Shown piece after piece: positions 52,851 through 64,000 of a DNA stretch of 64,000 bases. Origin of the DNA: Silurus meridionalis (taxonomy: Eukaryota > Chordata > Actinopteri > Siluriformes > Siluridae); NCBI RefSeq assembly GCF_014805685.1, contig NC_060884.1:17481356-17545355 (forward strand). Direction: 5' to 3'. A program made the position numbers and the translations under genes. The notes beneath the pieces are model-generated. The model was not told the origin of the DNA, ran no database searches, and worked only from the letters and a program-made list of their open reading frames with translations. Each line of letters begins with the position of its first letter. The stretch's first letter is position 1.

Positions 52851-55794
52851 ATGCAGAACTGCTAACCTGCTAACTTTATTAATCTAATTTGAGTGTTTGC
52901 TAAGGTCATACAAATAAATCAATTGTTATAAAGTTCACCTGGTTTGGGCTGCCTTAGTTTATATCATCACTTTGTTAAATTCACATTGATTTGCTAATGT
53001 ACAACTACTGACAAATAACTCCTGTTGAGAGTCTCTTAGAACAGTTAACAAAACTGTCAAGCATTTAGGTGCTTGTTGGATTTTCTGTATGTATTTATAA
53101 AGCTTGAATGCCTCATCCAACACTGTCAATCACTTCATCAACTATCATATAACTTATAAAACTATTGTGGAAAATATTCATTTCAACTAAATTAAAAGTG
53201 ACAACACTATTTCGAAAAATAATATGTAGTTATATGTAATATGTAAGTTGGGTTCTGTTCCCAACAGTGGCAGGCTGTCAGATCCAGAAAGGCCTTTTCT
53301 GCTACACCCAACACAGTTAACATGTACCATTATTAGTCCATTTCCATTTGATTTATGATTTAAATCAAAGTTTGTGTGGCCTGGACGAGAAAGTTGTATT
53401 TCTCTCACTCTTGTTGAATTAAGGAGAACAGTGGAAAACACTGAAAAATGGAATGCCAGCATTGTCACTATGGTCTGGGTATTCTGCTAATTTTCTCAAT
53501 CTTAGCTTTATATATAGTCATATCTACCAAATTATAAAAGATACAGTATAAACTAATTAAACCACCATGACACTGAAAATGCATTTACCAAGAAAGTTGT
53601 AAATGCATTCCAGTGCACTCTTCTGGTTTCTGTTATATGCTTCACATCCAATTGCATGTTTGTGACCAAAAGAATGTGACATTTTTGTTGGTTCTCACGA
53701 TCCCGTGATGCACACCTCTAGTCTCAACCATATGGTTTGTGAAACTTTCTGACAAAGTTTCCATAACACAAAAAACCTCAACAATTCAAAATACATATTT
53801 GCATTTGGTTCTGTTTAGAAGTAATTATCTGTTTATTATTGTAAAGTCAAAACATTTATTATGTCTAACTGAAGATGTAATAGGTAGGTGTAAGTGTAAG
53901 CAAACCGGACCAATTAAGTATATTAAGTTTTTTTCTACAATTGTTGTCTTTTTTGTGCTATTCAGGTAATTCTACCATAATCAAACAACATTTAGATTAT
54001 TTGATGCATAGCTGTAAATTAATTTGTTAATTTGTTGAAATGCTGTAATGAAGACCCTACACTACTGTACATGGGAAAGCTGATAATATCAAAAAGTACA
54101 TGCCAGCATTTAGTGAGAATTGAAAAAGATAGAAGATTTTTACAGGGTGAATCTAGCACTACTGTTTAGTTTAGTTTACCTTTCTTTTGAATACAAAATA
54201 GCTAATGAATAATGCTGTTTGTTTTTATGCCATGAAATTAATTCAGCATAATGTGGAAAAATTTGAGGAACTTACATTTAACATCACTAATTGCTAGCAT
54301 ACTTATTAAAAATGCTATGTTATTGTTACATAGATGAATGTAAAATCATTTGCAAGGCTCTGGAGAGAGTGCCCTCCAGAGATAATCTGATTATGCTGAT
54401 ATTAAATGCAAATGCAACCCTTATGTGGGCATGTAACCGCATCTAAGGGAGCTGCGAAAAAGATCTCCACATGTATCATTTCTGTCTAGATACTTTTCAG
54501 AAAATATATTTGTCTGTTGGTGACACTAAATATAGTGCTATGAACTGATTACCTGATGGTGGATGGGCTGCCCATGGCAATGCACCAGTATATTAAAGGG
54601 AGCTGTGTATGAAGTTTCCTGTTTATTGAGTTTGTGGTTGTAGCTGAGGCCAGGAAACTAAGACCGCAATTAGATTATACAATATTATAATCTGTTTGTT
54701 TGATTGGGCCTACAAGACACTTTCTTGCAGATTGTTTTTAAGTCAAGCTGATGCATAACAGACACATATTTATGCAAAGATTAGCTTGCTGATAAGACAG
54801 CGTTAATATGTGTGTACTGAAAGATGTCAGGGGGACTTAAAGCATTTACTGATAAACACAACAATACAGAGACAACCAGATCAACACATATTTTAATATT
54901 ATTTAGCAGAGCCCTAACAGTGGCAGCATTTACATACACTCTTTAGAAGCATGGAAAAAACTGAAATATCTAGAAACCATCTAGTTTATGAAATATCTAG
55001 TTGAATAAAAAGCATTTTTATAATTTACTACACATGGAATTCTAGTTTCGAATTTGTTTTGTGATCATTAGTGTAGTTACTAAAATGCAACTAACATGGG
55101 CAGTGCATTCGAAACCATTGCATACTGTTTAAAGAGGTGTTCAGGGCAAAATTAGATGAAGAAGAGACAGTAAAGGCTCTCAGTGGGGATTGCCCTGAGA
55201 GTAAAAGTGAGAGAAAGCTTAATCATGCGATCCAGTTGGGAGAGTAGTGGAGAGATTGAGAAGTTTAGGTGTCCCTGGAGTGACACTAGCGGGACTGATT
55301 CAGTATTCCAGAGATCTGGGCTTAGTCTAAGGCTGAATATTTTGATACATATTGATGAATGTCAGCATTCCAGACACACTAAATGGAAATGAATGGAAAT
55401 TGCATACAGGAACATTACCATAATTGTGTCCATAATTAGACACGCCATAATGATTGATTTGAACCAAGCTCGAAACAACAGTGAGGTGTTAAATGTGACA
55501 ATGACAGTAATGATGTAAATTGTACTGTGCTTATGTCACCTACAAATCTGTAATAATTTGTAATTAGTGTAGTCCATTATGGGTAAAAAGAATCTGCACT
55601 TACCTGTACAAAACAATCTCTACTCACCTCCTGGAATGATTTAATCTGAATGGCTGACTATGGTTATACTTTTAAAGACAAACCTTTTTTACTAAACATA
55701 CTAAACAAGTAAGATACATGTTCATATTTACTTATTTTTAATGCATACACAAAGGATCTGATGTGGCCAAGAATGCTTGAAATATAGGTGTGTA
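52851..55794. other. non-coding stretch with a candidate element at 54358-54480
   Basis: No gene recognised. The minus frame 53187-53468 is not protein-like. At 54358-54381 a perfect 8-bp hairpin (ctctggag and ctccagag, 8-base loop) is followed by gataatctgattatgctgat and an octamer atgcaaat (54406-54413), the POU-family site. Confidence 0.3.
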
Positions 55795-57373
55795 TAGGTG
55801 TGGGAAGTGACAAAGTAAAATAACTTTGTTGCTGTACTTAATTAGATTTTTCTGGTATTAGTATTTTACTTCACTTTCACTCATTACATTTTTACACAAA
55901 TATCTGTACTTTCTACTATTTACATTTTTAAACCAGGCTCGTTATTTTAATTTTAATCAATTTGGTGAAATGTCAATATTTGTTCTTTTTTTCGGTCATT
56001 GCATGGCTTTTTCCATCTACACTAGTGTATCATTTTATAGCTCTCACACACCACAGACATGGGCATTCCTAATCACCTGATCATCATCATCTGTTCTCCG
56101 CTTGTGTTCTATATGGTTGTCGTTTAACTTTGATACATTCATTAGGTAACAAAATGTGAAATTAATTTTGTATTAATATATTAATTATATATTATATATT
56201 AAATGATATAATATCATATAAAGATATATTAAATGTCAAAATGAATGCATTAACGCAATAACATGTTAATGCAAATTCATTTTAACAGCACTAATTTTAT
56301 TAACTTGTGATTAATGCAGCTCACATGTCTGTTTGACCATTTTTATCAATGATATAAAGAAAGAAATAAAAAGAGGTAAAATTAAAAGCTTCAGCGCAAC
56401 ACACGTTTATTCACGATGCCCTTTCTTTACTCAGATATATAAAAAAATAAACTCCACCGCAAAAAATAAATGTAAACATTAAACATTTGCCAAGTCTCAA
56501 GTCAGCACAAAAATCCGGCATGATGCACACAATTAACACTCTGGGATTGACAAACTCACTAGTGCGTATCTGACATTTTTTTATTATGCTGAAACAAACT
56601 TAAATTACTCTGTCTTTTTTGATAGTTCCGAGCAATACATCAATCGAATCTATAAAGGGTTTTGTATACACTCATAATATCAACACAAAACACTGTGCTT
56701 TTGTGAAATAAAGAAAATAGACAGGGGGCGCTCTCTGCCGTTTCTGTCATCTCTCTTCACAGACACATAAATAAAACAACTTGAATCTCAGGTCATACTT
56801 GCTTCACAGATATAATAAACATATGAATAGAAAGCTCAAAATGTCTACTTTTAAATAAACAAATTCACATTGAAAACAAATATTGTTACATGTTTATGTA
56901 ATCCATATGAACCTTAGAAGAGGTACAGTTTCTCCGGTATCACCTCATTAACCGTCCGTGTGAAAACATAGCAAAGGTTCCATTTGGCGTCCTGATGATT
57001 TTCTGTATATAATTTTTACATATTTTACATTTAACAATATTCGATTAGAGTATTAAAAACTTCAAAAGTATTAATTTAAGGTGCATTTAGAACAGATAAA
57101 AATGTGCGATTTAGTTCATCATGAGTTTACTCATGACAATCATGCCATTAATTACAGTTAAATATTATAATCGATTGTCAACCCTAATAATAATATGATG
57201 TGAGGTCCAGTTACTACTGTGACACTAAAACAGGTAGCAGTAATGGCTACTTTTTACTTAAGTACATGTCAGAGCCCAAAATTCTTAACTCGAGTAAAAA
57301 AGGATAGTCAGTATTTTAAAGCATAAGTATCTGTACTTCTACTTAAGTAAAGAATGTGTATGTACACCTCTAG
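55795..57373. mobile_element. hAT-type non-autonomous element, copy 2 (longest)
   Basis: Left end taggtgtgggaagtgaca, right end tacacctcta, with gtgtgta found next to both outer edges, as a worn 8-bp duplication would look. It shares its arms and the 56520-57010 interior with copy 1 (14521-15670), but carries about 430 bp more between 55990 and 56520, including taacgcaataacatgttaat. No transposase frame. Confidence 0.7.
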
Positions 57374-60285
57374 TGTGTAATGCAATTAAAATCAAATGAC
57401 TTTTTATATGACAAATCTTTAACATCTCGCAAAATCTCTAATGTTCACAGTAGCAGGGGTAGATAACAGAATCTTCGTTTTCTTTAGAATATTTTCTGGA
57501 AAATCATCCCCTAGCCTCAGCTTGGAAAAATGTTTGTCGACTTCAGAGGGTTAATGGCTGCCAGTCTCGAATTTAATATTTAATTTGTTGTATTCATTTG
57601 TTTTATGTTATGTAACTGTATGACTGTGCATCTATATTTAATGACAAAAGATTCTGTAGTAACTCAGTAATCTGCCTTCAATGTGCAGCACTTTGTAATT
57701 TTTTTATTAGCCACCACAAACTACAAATATTATATTTAAATTCATCATAAAGGAAGAGTTTTAAGCAGCCATCACATGAGAAAACCAGACATTAAAATGC
57801 ACACTATATTTCAGGTAAAGTGGCTGGCAACTTATATAATATATAATATTTATTTATTTATTATTTATAATAATGTTAGCTACGGAAATACAGCTACATA
57901 TTGCCAGCTAAATGAATTAATAAAAACTTTTATTTTGTATTTATACAGCCTGCTACATTGTCATTGCTGTTTAACTAATCACCATCTTATCTTTCAATGG
58001 CCACATCTGTAAGTCCTGGTAGGATTCCATACTCTTCTGATCTTTAACACAGAAATACTAAGGTGAGGCATTTATTTAAATGTATTCATAATGTGTTTAC
58101 AGGCAGGAGAAATAGTTGGCACAGGCGCTCTGGTCCACTTACTTAGCTTTTCATGATTACTCATTTGTGATTTATAAAGTGCATTGACAGAGGATGAGAT
58201 ACTGTATGAGATTAGTTCTTCTTCACTCTCCTTGTATTCTATTATACACTATCACGAGTCACAGCGATCTCTCTATCAATGATCTTCCTCTCTAGTCCGG
58301 TATCTTGTGACCACCAAGATTAATGCCTTTCATGAAAAGGAATGTATAAAGTCACTATTATATACTGTACAGCAATGAAATTGCTGCCCCTACCTTGGCA
58401 CTCAGTCATTAAAAATAGTGAAAATTTATTAAGAAGGGCCTGACATTCCTCAAGCTCTCTACTGAGTGTGACTTTCACAGTGCTTCATTGGGCGATTAGT
58501 GGATCCCACAATCCTGCCACCTACTGAGGTTCATCAATATTATCAACCTGCAGGAAAAGACACGGCATGTGAATCATTAGTTTAATTACATTAAATATCA
58601 TATAGTCAGTACGAACAATGATCAAAGCCTGGAATTGCTCAGGAGAGAATCTGTAGCAGTGGGATGGGAAAAAAAAGAATGGAAAGAGAAAGTAAAATAG
58701 AGCAAAAAAAGATCTTCACCAGTGTGTACCCAGTTCTGTTTTCTAGACCTACAGACTCAATTCCTCCAATCTACTCTTGTCCCTCTCCACTTGGTACCGT
58801 CGTTCCTCTGTTTGCTTCGGCATATTTACACTCTCAATCCACAGGTTCCTCAGGTGGAGTGGTGTGTCATTTCCCATAATCCACAGTGATCTCAAACAAA
58901 ATCACTTACTGGAGTGAAGCCACAGCTTCTACAGCACTCAATACTGTTTGGCATTTTAACATGTGCTCAGTTGCATACTGTGTTCACTTACGTGGGTGTA
59001 AGAAGACTTTTGATTCTTTTAGAGTCAACACAGCTTCTGGCTGTTTCAACTTTTAATGATAAATACCACTCAAGATATACAATATAAAATTGTAATAAAT
59101 ATTCTGGACTCACTTCATACACTGGCATCTTCTTCTTTTCCTGATGTCATGCTCCTTATTTTTTGAAGCCGTGTAAACCTTGAGCTGCCTCTATCTCTAA
59201 CTTCCTTTCAAGGTCACAGCTGTCAGTGTTGAGGCAGCATTGTTAGGGGAGAGAGGGACAGGCCCAAAAATAGCGCAGATTTCTGTCCTTTGTCAAGCCA
59301 GCTATCTCCATTTCCCTGTGGGTCAGCGATACCGATCTAAGAAGCAGACCCAGTGATAAAGATCACACATCGAGTGGGAAACCTCCCTCAGGAGTTAATT
59401 GAAGTCAAAAAGAGTCACACCAGCTCAGATCAGGCAGATGACCCGTGCGGTGCACCATTTTCTTTCTTTTTTTCAAATTATTTTTTATCAATGCTCACTC
59501 TCTTTCTCAGCGTACTTTAAATAAACAGAAGCCCATGGAGATGCCTCTCAATGTCAGTGCTAATGCGTGAATCTCTTGAAACTCTCTGGGTCACCTTCCT
59601 GAGGCAGATGAACTACAGAGACTGGGGAAGAAATACAGCACATTTGTGTTTTCCTGCTTTATGGTTTCAGTTTATGGTGACAGTCTTAAAAAATATATTT
59701 TCTTGTTTTATTTTCATTGTCTTTTTTTTTAATTAATACATTATTTTTTATCATTGTATAATCTTAACTAAAGAATAAATCATTCTAGTTTATTTCTACC
59801 ACATTACATATATAATGAATTTGACCTCACTAGCTCTTACTAGGTAAAGCTCAAAATCCAAAAGTATAAATTAAAATAAATAATAATATACACTCTAAAA
59901 CTAAACATTAAATCTAAAAGCCTTTATTTTTTCTGAGGTTTGACCCTCTGGTAGAACTTTATACAATTCTGTGTAGAAGGATCATGGCATGTTTTTAACT
60001 TCAGACATTGAAGACTACAGCTTTCATGAACCTCAGCCAAAACCTCAAATGACCTTCACTCAAGTTTCTAATCCCCATTCATAGTCACTGTCAGGTCACA
60101 GCAAGAATTAAATTGTACTACTAAGCAAATATTCTGCCCTTCAAACATGGCCTACAAAAACTACATTTCCCAGACTACAGACGCAGCAGCTCTCACAATC
60201 ACTGAGCTTTCACCTGTGCCCAGTTACTCACATGTACACAAGGTCCCATAATAAGGCACTGAAAATTATATGCTCAGTTTGTATG
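57374..60285. other. non-coding stretch
   Basis: No gene recognised. The frame at 58664-58879 is not protein-like. Near 60160-60180 is aactacatttcccagactac, close to the common aactacaactcccag repeat/promoter motif, but isolated. Otherwise nothing specific. Confidence 0.4.
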
Positions 60286-60325
60286 TCTTCTTCTTCTTCT
60301 TCTTCTTCTTCTTCTTCTTCTTCTT
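60286..60325. repeat. (TTC)n, the 3' tail of the RTE element
   Basis: About 13 TTC units at the sense 3' end of the LINE (GAA in sense). The minus-strand glutamate run and + strand serine run are artefacts of it. Confidence 0.9.
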
Positions 60326-60499
60326 TTCTTTCGGCTTCTCCCATTAGGGGTTGCCACAGCGGATCATCTGTCTCCATACCCCCCCTGTCCTCTACATCTG
60401 CCTCTTTTAACCCAATCACCTGCATGTCTTCCCTCACCACATCCATAAACCACCTCTTTGGCCTTCCTCTTTTCTGGTGGCTCCATCCTCAGCATTCTT

Positions 60500-61672
60500 C
60501 TACCGAAATACCCCATGTCCCTCCTCTGCACATGACCAAATCTCAGTCTCACCACCCTCACCTTGTCTTCTCACCATCTTTAACTCTGCTACCTCTAGCT
60601 CTACTTTCTGTCTTTTACTCAATGCCACTGTCTCTAAACCATACAACATCGCAGGTCTCACCACCGTCCTATAAACTTTCCCATTTACTCTTGCAGATAC
60701 CCTTCTATCACAAATCACTCCTGCCACACTTCTCCACCCACTCCACCCTGCCTGCACTCTTTTCTTCACTTCTCTAACACACTCTCCATTAATTTGCACT
60801 GTTGACCCCAGGTACCTGAACTCCTCCACCTTCTCCACCTCCTTTTCCTGCAACCGCACCACTTCACTGCCCTCTCTCTCATTTACACATATACTCTGTC
60901 TTACTGCTACTGACTTTCATTAACGCGTACCTCCACCTCTCGCGGCTCTTCTCAACCTGCTCTCTACTCTCACCACAAATAACAATATCATCCGCAAAAA
61001 TCATTGTCCATGGAGACTTATGTCTGACCTTGTCCCTCAACCTGTCCATCACCACTGCAAACGGGCTCGGAGTCGATCCTTGACGCAGTCCAACCACCAC
61101 CTTGAACCAGTCTGTCATTCCTACTGCACACTTTACTGCTGTCACACTGCCCTCATACATGTCCTGCAACACCCTCACAAACGTCTCGGACACACCATAC
61201 TTTTTCAATACCACAGTTCCTTTCTTGGCACCTTGTCATACGCTTTCTCTAAATCCACAAACACACAATGCAACTCCTTCTGACCATCTCTATACTTCTC
61301 CATCAACATTCTCAAAGCAAATAATGCATCTGTGGTCCTCTTCCTCGGCATAAAACCATACTGTTGCTCACAGATGGTCACCTCTTCTCTCCGCCTAGCT
61401 TCCACTACTCTTTCCCATAACTTCATGGTGTGACTAAAAAACTTAATTCCCCTGTAGTTACTGCAGGTCTGCACATCTCCCTTGTTCTTAAAGATCGATA
61501 CCAGCACACTCCTTCTCCATTCCGCAGGCATCCTCTCACCTTCCAAAATCCTGTTAAACAATCTTGTTAAAAACTCCACTGCTATCTCTCCCAAACATCT
61601 CCATGCTTCTACCAGTATGTCATCTGGTCCAACCGACTTTCCACTCGTCAACCTCTTAATCGCTGCTCTCAC
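60500..61672 (-). pseudogene. RTE reverse transcriptase domain, broken
   Basis: Reverse transcriptase of the RTE LINE. In sense order, frame 61672-61205 has LTSGKSVGPDDILVEAW, RSVLVSIFKNKGDVQTCSNY, RGIKFFSHTMKLWERVV, YGFMPRKRTTDALFALRML and CVFVDLEKAYDKVPRKELWY. The first catalytic aspartate is in FVDLEKAYD. A frameshift near 61205 leads to MVLKKYGVSETFVRVLQDMY, GLRQGSTPSPF and the intact catalytic box MIFADDIVICGES (61214-60879). The last part, EEFRYLGSTVQINGECVREV then KKRVQAGWSGW and RPAMLYGLETVALSKRQ, is in a third frame (60862-60500). Separately, a stop sits just before 61672. The catalytic aspartates survive, unlike the FADH of the copy at 9.3-11.3 kb, but the frame is not continuous. 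Confidence 0.85.
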
Positions 61673-62244
61673 TTCCTACTTCCTAATTCCATCCACTTCC
61701 TGCTTCACCATCTCCAAACCATCCAACCTTCTCTCCCTCTCTCTCTCATTTTCCTCGTTCATAAGCTGCTCAAAATACTCCTTCCATCTTCTTAACACAC
61801 TCTCCTCACTAGTCAACACATTCCCATTTCCATCCATTTCCATCCCTCTGCCTCGCCAAACGGTACAAATCCTTTTCTCCCTCCTTAGTGTCCAACTTCT
61901 TATACAGCTCCTCATTTGCCTTTTCCTTGGCTTTCACCACATCCCTCTTTACCTGCTGCCGCATCTCCTTGTACTCCTGCCTACTTTTCACATCACTCTG
62001 TCGATCCCAATTCTGTTTTGCCGAACTCTTTCTCCTCATGCTCTCCTGCACTTTCTCATTCCACCAACACGTCTCTTTGGCTTCCTTTCTATTTTCAGAT
62101 GTCACACCAACTACCTTTCTAGCTGTCTCCCTTATCACTTCTGCAGTAGTTGCCCAATCATCCAGCACCTCTTCACCACCACTTAGCCCCTGTCTGACCT
62201 CTTTCCTGAATCTCACACTACAGTCTTCCTCCTACATTTTCCTT

Positions 62245-62365
62245 CTCTTCTTCTTCACCTCCAAAGCCATCCTACAGACCACCATCTGGTGCTGGCAGGG
62301 GACAGTGTAGCTAGACAGCATCAGATGGTGGTCTGTAGAATGGTTTTGGAGGTGAAGAAGAAGAG
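62245..62365. repeat. 50-bp fold-back (inverted repeat) inside the RTE element
   Basis: Left arm 62245-62294 and right arm 62316-62365 are reverse complements with three mismatches in 50; the loop is 21 bases. Left arm core: cttcacctccaaagccatcc. Right arm core: ggttttggaggtgaag. Normal RTE copies do not carry a second inverted copy here. Confidence 0.9.
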
Positions 62366-62367
62366 TC

Positions 62368-63038
62368 TTACAGTCTCCAATTTCCTTCAGGTTGCATCTC
62401 CCACATAGAACATCCATAGTCCACCTGTGTGCACCTTCCTCCACTTTTATACGTTACCCTACGATACTCCTTCTTCTTAAAATAAGTGTTCACTACTGTC
62501 ATTTCCATCCTTTTAGCAAAATCTACCACTATCTGCCTTTCCACGTACCTCTCCTTAAAGCCATACCTACCCATCACCTCCTCATCCCCTCTGTTCCCTT
62601 CACCTACATGCCCATAGAAATCTGCCCCAATCACCAATCTTTCATTCCTAGGTACACCTTCTTCCACTTAATCTAACTCACTAATTTTTCCTTTTCCTAC
62701 CTCTCACAACCCACTTGTGGAGCATAGGCACTGATGACATTTATCATCGCCCTTTCAACTTCCAGCTTCATGTTCATCACCCTATCAGAAACTCTCTTCA
62801 CATCCACTACACTCTTACTGTACTCTTCCTTCAGAATCACCCTTAAATCATTTCTCTTTCCATCCATACCATGGTAGAACAGTTTAAACCCACCTCCAAT
62901 GTTCCTGGCCTTACTCCATTTCCACTTGGTCTCCTGAACACACAACATATCTACCTTTCTCCTCTCCATCATATCAGCTACCACTCTCCCTTTACCAGTC
63001 ATAGCACCAACATTTAAAGTACCAACTCTATCCTCCAA
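62368..63038 (-). pseudogene. RTE AP-endonuclease domain, broken
   Basis: An endonuclease/exonuclease/phosphatase-type domain that nicks the target DNA to start reverse transcription. Seen in sense order: RVGTLNVGAMTGKGR, then VDMLCVQETKWK (the QET box with the metal-binding glutamate), FKLFYHGMDGKR and MINVISAYAPQVGCER at 62697-63038. After a frame break follow LVIGADFYGHVGEGNRG, VVNTYFKKKEYRRVTYKSGG and RCTQVDY at 62368-62667. ADFYGH corresponds to the family's GDFN-type motif, with asparagine replaced by tyrosine. TYKSGGRxTQVDY is typical of RTE elements. The terminal SDHxxV-type histidine block lies just after the fold-back and is not intact (DCKTLLLHLQN is read through the inverted arm). 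Confidence 0.85.
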
Positions 63039-63391
63039 TCTCCTTCACTTCTCCTTACCCTGCCTTCTCTGTAGACGTCTTCCTCCTCTCCTTTTCCTCA
63101 TTCGGCCAACAGTAGTCCAATTTAAACCGGTACCCTGTTGGTTAACGATACCTGTGGTGGTCGTTGTTAACCCGGGCCTCGATGAATTTCTCTTTCGTGA
63201 TTCATATATTTGATTTGGCACATGTCTTACGCTGGATGCCCTTCCTAACGCAACCCTCCCCATTTATCCGGGCTTGGGACCGGCACTAAGAGTGCACTGG
63301 CTTGTGCAGCCCTAATGCTGTTTGTCCTGTCTAGTTTACTCTGGTTCACTTTCCACAAAAGTCCAAAATATTAAAAGATATATTAAATCTT

Positions 63392-63393
<2 letters not shown>

Positions 63394-63477
<84 letters not shown>
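63394..63477. repeat. (TA)n microsatellite
   Basis: About 83 bases of TA, followed by AT-rich sequence. Confidence 0.97.
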
Positions 63478-63482
<5 letters not shown>

Positions 63483-64000
63483 ATTCATTTTTAATATATA
63501 TAAATATAAATATTTACAAAAAAATACATTTGGAACATTTCTTATCATATAATCTGATGTGGATACAGAAATGTGTCATATTAATCTTCTCTAGTATAAA
63601 TTGTGAAATTGTGTCAGTCAGCCCTGTTAATGAGTCTTTTTATCACAATTATTGCAAATAATTTAAAAGATTTTACTTTGTAAAGTCTCACTTTAGGATT
63701 ATGTCTGTAACATTTCAGGCATTAATCTTCCTGTTTTAAATAGTGCTGTGGCCTTAGTTTGCATCACGTTTGGTCATTTATACTTGTCTATCGTATGTTT
63801 GTTGACCACTTGTCCGCCTCATGTTACTTAATATTGCATAGCACTTGTGGTTGTTTGCTATATTAGTTTTAATATAGTGCACTTGCCTCCATTTGTCTTT
63901 CTAATAAGTGAAGCCTACAAAATTCCTGTCGGAAAGGGTTTAAAATAACTTTAGGCATGCTAACTATTGGGGAAAAAAAAAAGAATTATTGCTTCAAAAT
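63478..64000. other. AT-rich non-coding end of window
   Basis: Nothing recognised. Confidence 0.4.

Larger units (their letters stand above)
60286..63318 (-). mobile_element. RTE-clade LINE, near full length, disabled
   Basis: The longest LINE copy in the window, on the minus strand. In sense order: 5' UTR (63318-63040), AP-endonuclease (63038-62230), linker (62216-61676), reverse transcriptase (61672-60500), C-terminal block GRRMLRMEPPEKRK (60514-60473) and a (GAA)n tail, seen as TTC at 60286-60325. RTE elements are known to end in short tandem repeats instead of poly-A. The coding region is split into at least seven frames by frameshifts and stops. The many + strand frames here (60232-60777, 61482-62186, 61888-62310 and others) are serine/leucine-rich shadows. 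A 50-bp fold-back interrupts the endonuclease end (62245-62365). Confidence 0.88.

Noticed and set aside
53187..53468. A 93-codon minus frame as a gene
   Set aside because: No start context, domain or splice support; chance frame in AT-rich DNA.
60232..60777. A 181-codon serine-rich + strand frame
   Set aside because: The serine run is the TTC tail and the rest is antisense of the RTE C-terminus.
61482..62186. A 234-codon + strand frame as a membrane-like protein
   Set aside because: It is the antisense of the RTE reverse transcriptase and linker; the hydrophobic composition comes from the complement of charged codons.

Overview
The window is vertebrate nuclear DNA, almost certainly from a ray-finned (teleost) fish. 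It is AT-rich and mostly non-coding, full of dinucleotide microsatellites, and packed with repeat families typical of fish genomes: several Tc1/mariner elements, hAT-type elements, an RTE-clade LINE and fish-type SINE/LINE tails. I cannot fix the species.

One host protein-coding gene is supported: the last three coding exons of a TAFA (FAM19A) chemokine-like secreted neurokine on the + strand, best matched to TAFA2. They lie at 13302-13451, 17380-17504 and 20944-20955, with canonical GT/AG splice sites, compatible phases and the complete ten-cysteine TAFA framework. The last exon encodes only three residues and the stop. The signal-peptide exon(s) are not visible and probably lie upstream of base 1, so bases 1-13301 are read as intron. 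The 3' UTR runs from 20956 to about 21.7-21.9 kb. Downstream is about 42 kb with no recognisable host gene.

Layout. 1-13.3 kb: upstream intron with a ZMYM1-like hAT 5' fragment (6.05-6.79 kb), two Tc1 relics (7.9-8.3 and 8.74-9.29 kb), a decayed + strand RTE LINE (9.34-11.29 kb) and a complex, repeat-poor block at 12.5-12.76 kb. 13.45-17.38 kb: intron with a train of hAT-N, LINE tail, MITE and SINE tail. 17.5-20.9 kb: intron with an RFX-type palindrome beside an inverted CCAAT box (18.46-18.49 kb). 26.5-30.75 kb: a cluster of Tc1/mariner insertions separated by TA arrays, including a DD37E transposase with a single visible lesion and a DD34E transposase with three. 33.4-33.9 kb: a MITE with CCGT/ACGG ends. 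37.1-37.5 kb: a Tc1 helix-turn-helix fragment. 47.3-47.9 and 55.8-57.4 kb: further copies of the hAT-N found in the intron. 52.16-52.26 kb: a 102-bp RTE 3' stub with a perfect 13-bp target-site duplication. 52.56-52.84 kb: an unexplained CpG-rich patch. 60.29-63.32 kb: the longest RTE copy, minus strand, disabled, with an unusual 50-bp fold-back.

I found no operon, CRISPR array, rRNA or tRNA gene, and no clearly new biological system. The most checkable novelties are the fold-back inside the RTE element, the near-intact DD37E transposon, the RTE stub with a perfect duplication, the RFX/NF-Y candidate regulatory site in tafa2, and the CpG-rich patch. All family names were assigned by recognition, without database searches.
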